Below, piece by piece: positions 26,061 to 35,905 of a stretch of 64,000 nt of DNA. The notes beneath the pieces are model-generated. The model worked only from the letters and a program-made list of their open reading frames with translations. It had not been told where the DNA came from and did not search any database. The translations under genes and the position numbers were made by a program. The stretch spans positions 1 through 64,000 of the forward strand of contig PWVH01000050.1 in the NCBI GenBank assembly GCA_003563465.1, read 5' to 3'. Origin of the DNA: Coriobacteriaceae bacterium. Its GTDB lineage: Bacteria; Actinomycetota; Coriobacteriia; Anaerosomatales; SLCP01. The first letter of the stretch is position 1; each line of letters begins with the position of its first letter.

Positions 26061-27170
26061 CTACTCTAGTGGAAGAATGCCACGCTTGAGCGCCCTTACG
26101 ACCCTCTGTGTGACGGCTTTGTCCCAACGCTTTGGGGTGAGCCACTTCTGGGAACCCTCCATAGCAGCTCTGACGCCGCTCAGCACGCCCTCGGCAGTGT
26201 CTTCGGCAAGCCTGTTCGCGCCGACCTCGATGGTAGCCATACGCTCCGTGCAGTCCCGGACCGTGACGCACGGCGTGCCAAGTACGCACGCTTCTTCTTG
26301 AACATCGCCGGAGTCCGTCACGACCACAGCGGCGTCGCGCATCAAAGCAAGCACGTCCCTGTAGTCGACAGGCCCGACTTCCCTCACACTCTCCGGTATC
26401 CTCAGTCCGAAGTCCTCAACGCAGCCGCTGAGGCCGTCTGCTCCGAGAATCAGCACGCTGATACCGGTCGCTCCCAAACCGTCGAGCAGCTCTTGGCAGC
26501 AAAGAGGGTCCTTGACGTTCTCCGGGCGTCGGAAGCACGCTGCTGCATACTCCCCACGTCTCAAGGCGTAAGCGGCAGCAGCATCGAGCTTTCGGATCTC
26601 TTCTGCGCGTCTTATGACTGACTCCGCAAGGATACTGCCGACCAGAACGATTCGTGCAGAATCGACACCTTCCGCAGTCAGATTCGAGATGCTCATTTCT
26701 TCTGATGCCAGATGCATCGCAGCGATACGTGAGATGACGACCCTGTTGACCTCATCAGGAACGCTGAGGCTACCGCACCGTAATCCGGCCTCGAGGTGCA
26801 CCGCTGGAATACCGAGCTTACCCGCAGCTAGAAACAATGCGAGTGCGGGGTTCGAGTCCCCTGTAGCGAACACGGCATCCGGACGTTCGGTCCCTAGCAA
26901 CTCTTCAAGAGCAATCAAGGCTGCAGCGGTCTGAGAACCGTCTGTTCCCTCTGAGGCATTGAGAAACCACTGAGGAGCAGGGATGCCGACACCGGATAAG
27001 GACGCGATATCTCCGTACGAAGTTGCTGATGAAGCCTCGAAGGAACTCAGTGTCTCACCAGATCCCGCAAAGGCTATATCGACTTGGAAGCTCGCACGAG
27101 TCAGAGCGGGAAGAAGCGGTGCCATCTTAACGGTATCGGGCCGATCGCCCGCGAGAACAATCATTCGCAC
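26061..27170 (-). CDS. Diverged UDP-GlcNAc 2-epimerase-like protein
   Basis: 369 residues, a GT-B fold homologue of the gene next upstream (27331-28425), evidently an old duplication. It keeps the Lys of GDRPDTVKMAPLL, the Asp of TGDSNPALA, HLEAGLRCG and PDEVNR. However, the catalytic motif T-x-HRPEN of active epimerases reads CFRRPEN, replacing the conserved His with Arg, and DSGGxQEE is DSGDVQEE. The enzyme may have lost or changed its epimerase activity (UDP-binding regulator or different sugar). N-terminal GDRP replaces GxRP. No frameshift; codon use looks like that of neighbours. Confidence 0.82.
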   Translation of the reverse strand: MRMIVLAGDRPDTVKMAPLLPALTRASFQVDIAFAGSGETLSSFEASSATSYGDIASLSGVGIPAPQWFLNASEGTDGSQTAAALIALEELLGTERPDAVFATGDSNPALALFLAAGKLGIPAVHLEAGLRCGSLSVPDEVNRVVISRIAAMHLASEEMSISNLTAEGVDSARIVLVGSILAESVIRRAEEIRKLDAAAAYALRRGEYAAACFRRPENVKDPLCCQELLDGLGATGISVLILGADGLSGCVEDFGLRIPESVREVGPVDYRDVLALMRDAAVVVTDSGDVQEEACVLGTPCVTVRDCTERMATIEVGANRLAEDTAEGVLSGVRAAMEGSQKWLTPKRWDKAVTQRVVRALKRGILPLE

Positions 27171-27330
27171 GTGACTCTCTCGCTCTCCTCAGATCTCGCG
27201 GGCAACGCCTGACGCACTCAGGAAATGCGAAGAACGTCGCCCGAGGATGCACAGCTCTACGATTACACCTTTCCCATTATCCCTTCAGGATTCAACGCTG
27301 GCCCGAGATTCGCGGCTGCAACGGAGATTC

Positions 27331-28425
27331 TCAGCCGCATCCACTGAGAGGCACGATTCCGCTACCGAGCGCCCCAACGATCCGTTCGGACACTGACGTA
27401 TCCCAACGCTCAGGAAACTCCCACGTCCGAGACGAATCCAGTGCCTCACCGATACCGGCGAATATGGCGCTCGTGTCAGCGGGCACGAGCCTGTTGGCGC
27501 CTACCTCGATAGTGATCGAGCGCTCAGTATTGCGGCGCACGGTAACGCACGGAGTCCGAACCATGCACGACTCCTCCTGCATGCCACCGGAATCGGTGAC
27601 GACCGTGGCTGCGTAGCGTTGAAGAGCAAGCATGTCCAGATAGCCTACGGGATCGGTCAGATGCACTCCGTCGGCCTCACTGTGAACGAGACCAGCATCG
27701 GCAAGCAGTGGACGCGTGCGCGGATGCACCGGAAACAGAACGGGTAGGTCGGTCGCACGAAAGGCAGTCGCGATCGCAGCGAGTCGGTCGGGATGGTCGG
27801 TATTCTCCGGCCTGTGAATCGTTGCCAGTATGTATCCCTCAAGGTCAAGCCCGAACCTCTCGCACACCGAAGGGTTTGCAATCTTTTCAAGATGTTGCAG
27901 TACCGACTCGGCCATAATGTTGCCTGTGAAGTGTATTCGCTCGTGTTCCACGCCTTCAGTCATCAGATTCCTGTCTGCCTCCCGACATGTGGTCAGGTGC
28001 ATCGCAGAGAGTTGATCGGCTACAAGCCGGTTGACCTCCTCGGGCATGGACATATCGCCTGAACGCAAGCCCGCCTCCAGGTGCACGACCGGAATACTGA
28101 GTTTGCTGGCTGCGAGAGCACCGGCAAGCGTCGAGTTAACGTCGCCCACAACGAGTACCGCGTCAGGTCGCTCGCTCACGAATAGATCCTCGAGCGCAAT
28201 CATAGCCTTGCCGGTCTGCACCGCATGCGTGCCCGAACCGACACCGAGGAACCAGGTCGGGTCTGGAATCTCGAGGTCTGTGAAGAACACGTCGGACATG
28301 ATGGCATCGTAGTGCTGACCCGTGTGCGCGATGTCGGCGTCATACCCTGCCTTCTCAAGCGCAGGCAGCAGAGGTCCGATCTTGATGAAATTGGGGCGCG
28401 CACCGACGACCACGATCAGTCGCAT
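27331..28425 (-). CDS. wecB: UDP-N-acetylglucosamine 2-epimerase (non-hydrolysing)
   Basis: 364 residues. It interconverts UDP-GlcNAc and UDP-ManNAc for cell-wall teichoic-type or capsular polymers. All key motifs are intact: GARPNFIKIGPLL (Lys), VVGDVNSTLAG (Asp), HLEAGLRSGDMSMPEEVNR (two Glu), ATIHRPEN (His) and TDSGGMQEES with RRNTERSITIEVGANRLV at the UDP site. ATG start with AAAGGA seven bases upstream. 160 bp separate it from the diverged paralogue; that gap contains no recognisable gene. Confidence 0.93.
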   Translation of the reverse strand: MRLIVVVGARPNFIKIGPLLPALEKAGYDADIAHTGQHYDAIMSDVFFTDLEIPDPTWFLGVGSGTHAVQTGKAMIALEDLFVSERPDAVLVVGDVNSTLAGALAASKLSIPVVHLEAGLRSGDMSMPEEVNRLVADQLSAMHLTTCREADRNLMTEGVEHERIHFTGNIMAESVLQHLEKIANPSVCERFGLDLEGYILATIHRPENTDHPDRLAAIATAFRATDLPVLFPVHPRTRPLLADAGLVHSEADGVHLTDPVGYLDMLALQRYAATVVTDSGGMQEESCMVRTPCVTVRRNTERSITIEVGANRLVPADTSAIFAGIGEALDSSRTWEFPERWDTSVSERIVGALGSGIVPLSGCG

Positions 28426-28525
28426 GTGTGTCCTTTCCGCGTTCGAAGTATGCTGAGGAGGACCGCGACTATGCTATCAGACCTCAGGCCACGGCGAACA
28501 CCGCGGGAAAGCAGTCTGTCACTGC

Positions 28526-29698
28526 TCACTCTCCAAGGTACCTGATGATTCCGGCCGTCATTCCTTCAGCAAGCTTGTCCTGGTAGTGGGGACTGGAAAG
28601 CAGCTTGTCCTCTACCGAATTCGTAAGGAATCCGCACTCCACGAGTATTGCTGGGACCTTGGACCAGTTGAAGCCCGACAAATCCGTTCGAGCTGTGATG
28701 CCGAGGTCAGTCGCCCCTGTCGCCGCAACCATCGATTCTTGCACTAGTGTCGCAGCCCGCTTGCTCCGAGCCACTATCGGAGTGGTCCAGCGATTCTCAC
28801 CTGGGTAGAGAGTTGCGATACCACAGCGCGTGCTGTCGGTCGAGCCGTCAGCGTGGACTCGGACGAAGAGGTCGGCGCGAGCTTCGTTGGCCATCAACGC
28901 CCGCTCGGAGTTGGAGATGTTCACATCGTTGGTCGTGCGGGTCATGATCACATTGACTCCTGCTGCCTCTAGACGTGTCTTCAGGTTCATCGAGATCTGC
29001 AACGCAACCTCGTATTCAGGCACCCGTGTCGAGACTCCGGTCGTACCGCCGGTCACACGCGGTTTGGTCTCAGTGGCTCCCGGGCCGATCGGCTCGTGAG
29101 TAGGATCTCCCCTGGATTGATGTCCCGGGTCGATGACCACCGTGGAACCCGAGCCGGCGTCTCCGGCGCGAGTTCGCGTAACCGTGCGTCCACCGTCGGG
29201 TTCTGCCGCTACCGTCAGTCCGATCTTGGCTCCAGCCCGGACGACAGCGCCCTCTTCCGGATTCTGAGCGATCACCGACCGGTCATCGCCTTGGATATCG
29301 GATTCACGATTCCGGTCTTCTATCAGCTCGACACCGAGTCCTACGGCCTCTAGTAGAGCCTTAGCTTCCGCGATGCTCTTTCCGACGACGTCCGGCACCT
29401 CAATAGCTTCTTGAACATCTACCTCGGCGGCAGCAGGTGCTTCCGAGGAATCACTAGAGTCTCCCAGCTCTGTGCGAATCCTGTCCGGAAGAAGCTGAAG
29501 CGACGCACGCGCAGCTTGGTTCCTGCCGAAGATCCCCCCGCGGTCACCCTCTCCGCCACCGGTCCCGCTAGTCTTGATGGCTCCCAGAGCAGCGGCGGTG
29601 GTGATCGCCGCTAGACCCACTGCTGTGACGGTCACCAGCAGCACCTGCTTGCGCCGCTCGCGAATGCTTTCGGCCCTCTGTCGCCTAGTGGCAATCAT
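28526..29698 (-). CDS. N-acetylmuramoyl-L-alanine amidase with PASTA domain
   Basis: 390 residues. A basic N-terminus and one membrane helix (~20-42) give a signal anchor; the rest is outside. Residues ~98-165 are a PASTA domain (VPDVVGKSIAEAKALLEAVGLGVE, then AQNPEEGAVVRAG), which binds peptidoglycan. Residues ~185-390 are an Amidase_3 zinc enzyme: VIDPGHQ (His), the Glu of PEYEVALQIS, RVHADG (His) and PAILVECGFLTN (catalytic Glu). It would cleave the amide bond between MurNAc and the stem peptide during wall remodelling. ATG start, 23 bp downstream of tRNA(CAU) in the same orientation; the two may share a transcript. Confidence 0.9.
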   Translation of the reverse strand: MIATRRQRAESIRERRKQVLLVTVTAVGLAAITTAAALGAIKTSGTGGGEGDRGGIFGRNQAARASLQLLPDRIRTELGDSSDSSEAPAAAEVDVQEAIEVPDVVGKSIAEAKALLEAVGLGVELIEDRNRESDIQGDDRSVIAQNPEEGAVVRAGAKIGLTVAAEPDGGRTVTRTRAGDAGSGSTVVIDPGHQSRGDPTHEPIGPGATETKPRVTGGTTGVSTRVPEYEVALQISMNLKTRLEAAGVNVIMTRTTNDVNISNSERALMANEARADLFVRVHADGSTDSTRCGIATLYPGENRWTTPIVARSKRAATLVQESMVAATGATDLGITARTDLSGFNWSKVPAILVECGFLTNSVEDKLLSSPHYQDKLAEGMTAGIIRYLGE

Positions 29699-29721
29699 GG
29701 GTCATTCTGAAGTGGTGATGG

Positions 29722-29793
29722 TGGGCCCGGCAGGACTCGAACCTGCAACCAAGGGATTATGAGTCCCCTGCTCCGCCATTGAGCTACGGGCCC
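29722..29793 (-). tRNA. tRNA with CAU anticodon (Met or lysidine-modified Ile2)
   Basis: A 72-nt cloverleaf on the minus strand: acceptor GGGCCCG/CGGGCCC, D-stem GCTC/GAGC, anticodon stem GGGGA/TCCCT with loop CTCATAA (anticodon CAU), T-stem GCAGG/CCTGC with TTCGAGT loop, discriminator A, encoded CCA. Acceptor pairing at position 1-72 rules out an initiator tRNA. Elongator Met and Ile2 both use CAU and both resemble this sequence; I cannot separate them by eye. Confidence 0.93.
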
Positions 29794-30027
29794 GTTTGAG
29801 GCTTTGAGATGGCCTGCTATGTCACTCGCCTCGTCTCGTACCACTATCTCGTGTCCGAGCTGCTTGAAGGCTGGTTGCGAATCCCTCACCCGATTCGACA
29901 CTCCCACGCTTCCAGCTTTCAGCACGGACCTTCCGGCGCAACCTCCGACACGGGCCCTGACATGATAGCAGCACCAAGGCCCTCGGCGCGATGCGCGAGA
30001 GTTCGCGATCTCTCCCGCTTTGAGCAG

Positions 30028-30056
30028 TTGCGCGCGCCTGAACCTGGGTGTATCAT
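30028..30056 (+). promoter_or_regulatory. Promoter of tRNA-Asn
   Basis: TTGCGC (30028-30033) and TATCAT (30051-30056) are separated by exactly 17 bp, a good housekeeping-sigma promoter. Initiation is predicted near 30063, some 29 nt before the tRNA. The leader holds a 7-bp hairpin GTGCCGC/GCGGCAC (30063-30084), probably removed by processing. The stretch 29794-30027 between the two divergent tRNAs holds no gene I can recognise. Confidence 0.68.
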
Positions 30057-30091
30057 CGCGTGGTGCCGCACCCATCCGCGGCACTCCTCAT

Positions 30092-30163
30092 TCCTCGGTA
30101 GCTCAATGGTAGAGCATCCGGCTGTTAACCGGAGGGTTGTAGGTTCGAGTCCTACCCGAGGAG
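30092..30163 (+). tRNA. tRNA-Asn (anticodon GTT)
   Basis: A 72-nt cloverleaf on the plus strand: acceptor TCCTCGG/CCGAGGA, D-arm GCTCAATGGTAGAGC, anticodon stem CCGG with loop CTGTTAA (anticodon GTT), T-arm GTAGG-TTCGAGT-CCTAC, discriminator G, CCA encoded at 30164-30166. It has its own promoter and a terminator 12 bp after the CCA, so it is a single-gene transcript. Confidence 0.97.
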
Positions 30164-30177
30164 CCATGAACTCCTCC

Positions 30178-30206
30178 AAGCCGCCCGGTCAGGCGGCTTG
30201 TGCTTT
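30178..30206 (+). terminator. Terminator after tRNA-Asn
   Basis: AAGCCGCC (30178-30185) pairs with GGCGGCTT (30192-30199) around a 6-nt loop, followed by GTGCTTT. The stem is symmetric and could also help end the convergent rpoD transcript, although no T-tract exists on that strand. Confidence 0.75.
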
Positions 30207-30265
30207 AGGCAAGGATTGTGGCGGATTCAGGCATGGCCGCCTTGTCTTGCGAAGCCAACCAGCCC

Positions 30266-31636
30266 TTACTCCAAGTAATCTTTCAAGCGGTTGCTGCGCG
30301 AGGGATGCCTCAACTTACACAGAGTCTTGGACTCTATCTGCCTTATCCTCTCCCGCGTAACCCCGAACTCCCTGCCGACTTCCTCGAGCGTGCGAGGGTG
30401 ACCGTCAGTGAGGCCGAAACGCAGTTCGATTACCTTACGCTCGCGTTCGGAGAGCCCATCCAGCACCTTGGACAGCTGCTCCTGTAGCATCGAGAAGGAA
30501 GCGGCTTCCGGAGGCACTATGGCCTCCCCGTCTTCGATGAAGTCACCAAGCTGACTGTCCTCTTCCTCCCCGATCGGTGTCTCGAGAGAGACCGGCTCCT
30601 GGCTGATCTTGAGAATCTCGCGCACGCGCTCAGCACTCATCTCCATCTTCTCGCCAATCTCCTCTGGGGTAGGTTCGCGACCTAACTCCTGGAGAAGACT
30701 GCGCTGGACTCGAATGAGCTTGTTGATAGTCTCGACCATGTGAACCGGGATGCGGATGGTGCGAGCTTGGTCGGCGATGGCGCGTGTGATCGCCTGGCGA
30801 ATCCACCACGTGGCATAAGTAGAGAACTTGTAACCCTTGGTATAGTCGAACTTCTCCACGGCGCGAATGAGACCGAGGTTGCCCTCTTGTATCAAGTCGA
30901 GGAAAAGCATCCCTCGACCCACATAACGCTTGGCGATAGACACCACGAGTCGCAGGTTTGCCTCAACTAGTTGCTGCTTCGCCTCAACGCCCACCGCTTC
31001 GATACGGTGCAAGCGACGGCGCTCGGCACGGTCCAAGTCGATCTCTTCGCGCTCAGCGGCCTCGAGCTTAGCCGTGGCTTCAAGACCGGCCTCGATCTTC
31101 ATCGCGAGGTCCACCTCTTGCGCAGCCGTCAGCAGAGGCACCTTGCCGATCTCCTTGAGATACATGCGCACCGGATCGCCGGTCAGCGGAGCAAGCACGG
31201 CGGCATCGGCACGGCGCTTGGTCTTCTTCTTGTTGGTCTTCACGGGCTTAGGGAGTGGAATGTTGATGTGTTCCTTCTCCGCATCGACATTTATCACGTC
31301 ATCACCATCATCGTCATCATCGCTATCGCGGTCACGTCCAGCGGTATCGTCGCCTACCAAACCCGATTCACTACCATCCAGGCCCATAGCCTCCAGCGGC
31401 TCGTCGAGCACCTCGATGCCTTCTTCCCGGAAGAAGGAGTAGATGCTTTCAACCTGATCATCACTGAGCTCGATGTCCCCTATTGCACCCTGAATCTCGT
31501 CTTCGGTGAGGTTACCCTTGGAGACGCCGATCTTCACAAGGATCTTGACCTCGGCGAGTTCCAGTTCAGGTGAGCGCTTAGGTTTGGGCTCGGGCTTCTT
31601 CACTCTTGCTGTCGGTGTCTCGGACGTCTTAGCCAC
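30266..31636 (-). CDS. rpoD: RNA polymerase primary sigma factor (sigma-70/RpoD)
   Basis: 456 residues. Region 1.1-like N-terminus, a very acidic low-complexity stretch (~100-115, [12 protein letters not shown]), then region 1.2 ([18 protein letters not shown]), region 2 ([48 protein letters not shown]), region 3 and region 4.2 ([25 protein letters not shown]). It directs RNA polymerase to housekeeping promoters. The GTG start shares one base with the dnaG stop (TAGTG), so the dnaG-rpoD pair is translationally coupled, the classic macromolecular-synthesis arrangement. Confidence 0.97.
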   Translation of the reverse strand: MAKTSETPTARVKKPEPKPKRSPELELAEVKILVKIGVSKGNLTEDEIQGAIGDIELSDDQVESIYSFFREEGIEVLDEPLEAMGLDGSESGLVGDDTAGRDRDSDDDDDGDDVINVDAEKEHINIPLPKPVKTNKKKTKRRADAAVLAPLTGDPVRMYLKEIGKVPLLTAAQEVDLAMKIEAGLEATAKLEAAEREEIDLDRAERRRLHRIEAVGVEAKQQLVEANLRLVVSIAKRYVGRGMLFLDLIQEGNLGLIRAVEKFDYTKGYKFSTYATWWIRQAITRAIADQARTIRIPVHMVETINKLIRVQRSLLQELGREPTPEEIGEKMEMSAERVREILKISQEPVSLETPIGEEEDSQLGDFIEDGEAIVPPEAASFSMLQEQLSKVLDGLSERERKVIELRFGLTDGHPRTLEEVGREFGVTRERIRQIESKTLCKLRHPSRSNRLKDYLE

Positions 31637-33507
31637 TACTTATCCCACGCCTCCAGTCCTGGTGGCACGGCAGCGCCACGAATCGCCTCGTGCTCCAGTT
31701 GCATCGCTGCTATCTCCTGGAACAGAGCGTCTGCGGCAGTCCTGTCACCCGCCGCTTCCAGTTCTTTGTATCGGGCCTTACCCTGTATGATTTGACGTTC
31801 GATTGCGAGTTCCTTGAGCTTCTTCAATGTCTCGCGCGCCGCAGGGAGGCGCTCTTCGGGAGGCGGGACTTCCATCAGCAAGCCCGCTAGCAGGGCCGAT
31901 GCACGCTCATCGTTATCGGCGACCACCCTTATCAGTTCACCTTCTACTGTCTTGCCCGCTGCGGTGATGGTTTCTAACAGCTTGCGTGCGGATGGGTCGT
32001 TGAGCAGATCTGTTTCAAGCAAGGACCGTGCCCTCTCGCGCAATTCGGGACTTGCGGCCACCAAGCCGACAAGAGCGCGTTCCGCCCGCGTACCAGCGTC
32101 GAGCATCTCCGGCGTATCATCGGCTGCGGCTGTGGTAGTGCCGTCGGTGGCACCGGGAACGCCGGGCGAGGTTCCGCTATCCTCTCGATAACGCGGTCGG
32201 ACCCTTGCCTTGTCCACCGCTGCACGAGCCACGGCGAAGTCCACCGACAGCCGATCGGCGAGATAGTTCGCATAATCGTGGCCGAGAATAGACGTCCTTA
32301 CGGGCGCCACTACCTCGGCGGCTTCGGCGAGAGCTTTTGCGCGGCCCCCAGGCGTGGTCAAGTCGTTAGCGGCCAAGCGCCGCTCTATCGCGAATCGCAA
32401 CAAAGGCTCGGCTGCAGCGATGAGCTCGTTCGTGGCTTCCGCACCGCGAGCAGCAACGTAGTCAGCGGGGTCGAGTCCTTCGGGAATGACCGCCACGAAC
32501 AGTTCTACCTGTGATGAGCCCGCCTCTGGGGTGACACTTGCGTCAATGAACTCCCCTGCTCGGTCAGCAGCACGAAGCCCTGCTTCATCCCCATCGAAGA
32601 GGTAGACGACTCGCTTCGCAAATCGTCCTAACAGCTTCACGTGCCGATCCGTCAACGCCGTACCCAACGTGGCTACAACATTGCTGATGCTTGCTTCGTG
32701 CAAGGCGATAACATCCGTATAGCCTTCTACGACCACCGCCTGCTGACTCGCGACGATTGAAGCCTTAGCCTTCTCGATCCCGTATAGATGTGCAGACTTC
32801 TGAAATACCGGCGTGTCCGTGGAGTTAAGGTATTTGGGCTCACCCTCGCCGATGATTCTCCCTCCGAAGGCAATGGTGCGCCCGTGTAGGTCGCGAATCG
32901 GAAACATCAGTCGACGGTAGAAGCGGTCCTTGAGTGGCTCGGACGAATATGCCAGATTCGCATCGATCAGCTCTTTCGCTGTGAAGCCTTTCCCGGTGAG
33001 TTCTCGGGCGAGGGACTTCCTATCTCCTGGCGCATAGCCCAACGTGAAGCGTCTCGCAGCCTCTATGCCCATTCCGCGCGATCTCAGGTATTCACGCGCC
33101 TCCGAGACCTCCTTGTGCTTCGAGTGGGTAAGAGTGTGGTGGTAGAACTCAGCGGCGGCCTTGCACGCTTCCGTCAGACGCTCCCGTTTGCCATGCGGTA
33201 CGCTTTCCCCTTCTTCACGCAGCTCGATTCGCGCCCGATCGGCAAGCATCCGAACGGCCTCGGGAAACTCTAGGTGTTCGCGCTGCATCGCATAACCGAA
33301 CACGTCTCCTCCTGCACCACAACCGAAGCAATGCCAAAGCTGAGTGGCAGGATCGACCTTGAACGAAGGCGTCTTCTCGGCATGGAAGGGACACAGTCCC
33401 CAGTAGAGGCGACCCTTCTTCTTAAGCATGACGCTTTCAGATACGAAAGAGACGATTTCGATGGCGTCGCGCACCCTAGCGATGTCTTCCTCGGGAATGC
33501 GCCCCAC
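31636..33507 (-). CDS. dnaG: DNA primase
   Basis: 623 residues. CHC2 zinc finger ([14 protein letters not shown] ... [13 protein letters not shown], residues ~38-65), catalytic TOPRIM domain with [13 protein letters not shown] (~265) and [13 protein letters not shown] (~305), and a C-terminal DnaB-interaction domain. It makes RNA primers at the replication fork. The GTG start follows GGAGG by four bases. The linker near 430-455 is rich in Gly/Thr/Ala. The gene upstream (hppA) is separated by two tandem hairpins. Confidence 0.96.
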   Translation of the reverse strand: MGRIPEEDIARVRDAIEIVSFVSESVMLKKKGRLYWGLCPFHAEKTPSFKVDPATQLWHCFGCGAGGDVFGYAMQREHLEFPEAVRMLADRARIELREEGESVPHGKRERLTEACKAAAEFYHHTLTHSKHKEVSEAREYLRSRGMGIEAARRFTLGYAPGDRKSLARELTGKGFTAKELIDANLAYSSEPLKDRFYRRLMFPIRDLHGRTIAFGGRIIGEGEPKYLNSTDTPVFQKSAHLYGIEKAKASIVASQQAVVVEGYTDVIALHEASISNVVATLGTALTDRHVKLLGRFAKRVVYLFDGDEAGLRAADRAGEFIDASVTPEAGSSQVELFVAVIPEGLDPADYVAARGAEATNELIAAAEPLLRFAIERRLAANDLTTPGGRAKALAEAAEVVAPVRTSILGHDYANYLADRLSVDFAVARAAVDKARVRPRYREDSGTSPGVPGATDGTTTAAADDTPEMLDAGTRAERALVGLVAASPELRERARSLLETDLLNDPSARKLLETITAAGKTVEGELIRVVADNDERASALLAGLLMEVPPPEERLPAARETLKKLKELAIERQIIQGKARYKELEAAGDRTAADALFQEIAAMQLEHEAIRGAAVPPGLEAWDK

Positions 33508-33589
33508 ATTACCTCCTTCGCCCGATGGGCCGTGCTTGCGCTGCAGCGCTTCGACGCAAGCCTGGCGACTTTCTCCTTGATGAAGTGTA

Positions 33590-33648
33590 CTCCCGGAACG
33601 CTACAGCGCTCCGGGAGCCTCTGGCGTTAACCGTCCACTGAACGCCAG
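33590..33648. repeat. Two tandem hairpins between hppA and dnaG
   Basis: CTCCCGGA/TCCGGGAG (33590-33597 with 33610-33617) and CTGGCGTT/AACGCCAG (33621-33628 with 33641-33648) are both perfect 8-bp stems with 12-nt loops, three bases apart. They follow the hppA stop by ~40 bp on the minus strand. No T-tract follows. They could be a factor-assisted terminator, an mRNA 3' stabiliser for hppA, or an attenuator ahead of dnaG. Confidence 0.6.
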
Positions 33649-33690
33649 CCCACTATCCGAGACAACAAGCGATTCGCGCTACTGGGGATT

Positions 33691-35790
33691 CTACCCGTGG
33701 ATGCGTTGGAACAGTGGCACGAATACCAAGCTTACGATGGTCATCAGCTTGATTAGTATGTTCATCGACGGGCCGGACGTGTCTTTGAACGGGTCACCGA
33801 CGGTGTCACCTACCACGGCAGCGTGATGCGCATCGGAACCCTTGCCGCCGTGTTTGCCGCCCTCGATATACTTCTTCGCGTTGTCCCATGCCCCACCCGC
33901 GTTCGCCATGTAGACTGCGAGCAGGAACCCGCTGACCAACGCACCGGCCAGAAGTCCGGTGAGCATGTCGACGTTCACTATGCCGACTATGATCGGAGCT
34001 GAGACAGCAATCGCACCAGGAACGACCATCTCTCTGAGCGCACCTCTCGTGGAGATGTCGACGCAAGCGGCGTAATCGGGACGGCCTGTGCCCTCCATGA
34101 TTCCGGGAATCTCACGGAACTGCCTGCGCACTTCGTTGATCATTGCAAAGGCTGCGCGCCCTACAGCACCCATCGTCAACGCACCGAACAGATACGGCAG
34201 CATCGCCCCGAGGAAGAGCCCGATAATCACCATGTGGTTGTCCAGGCTCATGTTGAGCGTGATCGCACTGTCGCCGGACTGGACTGACTGTCGGAACGCA
34301 ACGAAGAGCGCCAGCGCGGTCAGTCCCGCAGAGCCGATAGCGAAGCCCTTGGCGATCGCCGCAGTGGTGTTGCCGACCGAATCGAGACTGTCGGTAATCT
34401 TGCGGATGTCGGCTCCCATCTCGGCCATCTCGGCGATTCCGCCTGCGTTGTCTGCGACAGGACCGTAGGCGTCGACGCCCACCGTGATCGCGGTGATCGA
34501 AAGCATGCCTAACGCTGCCAGAGCGATTCCGTAGATGCCTGAGAGCGGATCATCGGGGACCGCGTTGTTGCCAGCCCAGTAGGCAACGAAGATGCCAGAT
34601 GTCACTACCAGGATCGGGAGCGCGGTCGAGCGCATACCCGTCCCAATACCCTCGATGATGTTGGTCGCCGTGCCGGTCTCCGAGGCCGCGGCGATCTTCT
34701 TGACGGGATTGAAGTGGTCAGAGGTGTAGTACTCGGTGATCTTGCCGATGGCGATACCGGCGATCAGACCCGCGACCACCGAGCCCAGATACCACAGGCG
34801 AGCCGGGTCGGCCTCGGCACGAGTCGACCAGTGGTAGAAGAGCCACCCCATCGCTCCTACCTGCAGGGTGGCAGCTACGTAGGTGCCGCGGTTGAGCGTC
34901 TCGTGCAGGTTGCCACCCTCTTTGGCACGCACGGCGAAAAGGCCCACCACCGATGTAAGGATTCCGATTCCTGCAATGATCAGCGGTGCGGTGACCCCGT
35001 ACTTGAAGTCTATCGATTGGACGGATGGACCTGCTACGTACCATAGGCTCACGGCGAGTACCATCGGTGCCAGGATCGAGCCTACGTATGACTCGAACAG
35101 GTCGGCACCCATACCGGCCACGTCACCGACGTTGTCACCGACGTTGTCGGCTATCACGGCGGGATTACGGGGATCGTCCTCGGGAATACCTGCTTCGACC
35201 TTACCGACCAGGTCGGCGCCCACATCCGCTGCCTTCGTGTAGATACCGCCACCGACACGCGCGAAGAGCGCGATCGAGCTTGCTCCCATCGCGAAGCCGT
35301 TCACCACTTCCGGTCGAGGAACCTCACTTGTCACGATCAACGTTATGGCCCAAAGGCTCAGTCCGCCGAGGCCGAAAGCTGCAACGGTCAGACCCATCGT
35401 GAGTCCAGAGCGGAAAGCGACGTTGAGCGCCTTGGCTACACCTTCAGTAGCCGCCTGTGCCGTGCGGCTGTTGGCTCGCGTGGCGATGTACATGCCGAAG
35501 AAACCCGCCGAGCCGGAGAGAAGCGCACCGGTGATGAACGCCACGGCGGTGAGGACTTGGACGGTCAGCGCCAAGACCACCGCCACAACCAGGGCGAAGA
35601 CGATAAGCACTCGGTACTCGCGCATCAGAAACGCCATAGCGCCCTCTTGTGTTGCTTTCGAAATCTCTCGCATCTTCTCGGTCCCCTGGTCTTGCTTGAG
35701 AACCCACGATGCGAGGTAGATTGCGACCCCGAAACCGAGCAGCGCGGCCAAGGGCGCCGTCCAAGCTATCCAGTCAGCCATGCCAGCCAT
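33691..35790 (-). CDS. hppA: K+-dependent ion-translocating membrane pyrophosphatase
   Basis: 699 residues, about 16 membrane helices. It hydrolyses cytosolic PPi and pumps H+ and/or Na+. The PPi-binding signature is [21 protein letters not shown] with [21 protein letters not shown] (~190-235), and the C-terminal [14 protein letters not shown] is intact. In [17 protein letters not shown] the residue after GNTTA is Ala where K+-independent enzymes have Lys, which marks the K+-dependent class. That class includes Na+ pumps, so the ion is not settled. ATG start with GGAGG seven bases upstream and a good promoter at 35836-35864. Confidence 0.95.
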   Translation of the reverse strand: MAGMADWIAWTAPLAALLGFGVAIYLASWVLKQDQGTEKMREISKATQEGAMAFLMREYRVLIVFALVVAVVLALTVQVLTAVAFITGALLSGSAGFFGMYIATRANSRTAQAATEGVAKALNVAFRSGLTMGLTVAAFGLGGLSLWAITLIVTSEVPRPEVVNGFAMGASSIALFARVGGGIYTKAADVGADLVGKVEAGIPEDDPRNPAVIADNVGDNVGDVAGMGADLFESYVGSILAPMVLAVSLWYVAGPSVQSIDFKYGVTAPLIIAGIGILTSVVGLFAVRAKEGGNLHETLNRGTYVAATLQVGAMGWLFYHWSTRAEADPARLWYLGSVVAGLIAGIAIGKITEYYTSDHFNPVKKIAAASETGTATNIIEGIGTGMRSTALPILVVTSGIFVAYWAGNNAVPDDPLSGIYGIALAALGMLSITAITVGVDAYGPVADNAGGIAEMAEMGADIRKITDSLDSVGNTTAAIAKGFAIGSAGLTALALFVAFRQSVQSGDSAITLNMSLDNHMVIIGLFLGAMLPYLFGALTMGAVGRAAFAMINEVRRQFREIPGIMEGTGRPDYAACVDISTRGALREMVVPGAIAVSAPIIVGIVNVDMLTGLLAGALVSGFLLAVYMANAGGAWDNAKKYIEGGKHGGKGSDAHHAAVVGDTVGDPFKDTSGPSMNILIKLMTIVSLVFVPLFQRIHG

Positions 35791-35835
35791 ATACAGGCCT
35801 CCCCTTCCTGGTCTGGTCTGCGAAACGCTGCGGTG

Positions 35836-35864
35836 ATTCTATGCGAACGTGGCGGGTGCAGCAA
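35836..35864 (-). promoter_or_regulatory. Promoter of hppA
   Basis: On the minus strand TTGCTG (35859-35864) and TAGAAT (35836-35841) are separated by 17 bp. Initiation would fall near 35829, about 40 nt upstream of the hppA ATG. The leader is purine-rich (GGAAGGGGAGG) and unstructured by eye. Confidence 0.62.
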
Positions 35865-35905
35865 CAGCGCTGGAGTCCTCAGAGAGAGGCCCGCGATCTG
35901 TTCAC

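Noticed and set aside
29850..29930. A third tRNA between the two divergent tRNAs (T-loop-like GATTCGA)
   Set aside because: No acceptor or anticodon stem pairs at correct spacing could be formed on either strand.
29695..30084. Minus-strand open frame across tRNA(CAU) and the tRNA intergenic region
   Set aside because: It runs through the tRNA gene, has Arg-rich translation and no family features.
31280..31345. Possible microsatellite or CRISPR-like repeat (repeated cat/atc triplets)
   Set aside because: It encodes the Asp-rich stretch of RpoD (GAT/GAC codons), not an array; no spacers.
31000..31450. Long open frames on the plus strand opposite rpoD (e.g. 30971-31573)
   Set aside because: They are antisense shadows of rpoD, rich in Ser/His from the acidic stretch; no ribosome-binding site or family similarity.
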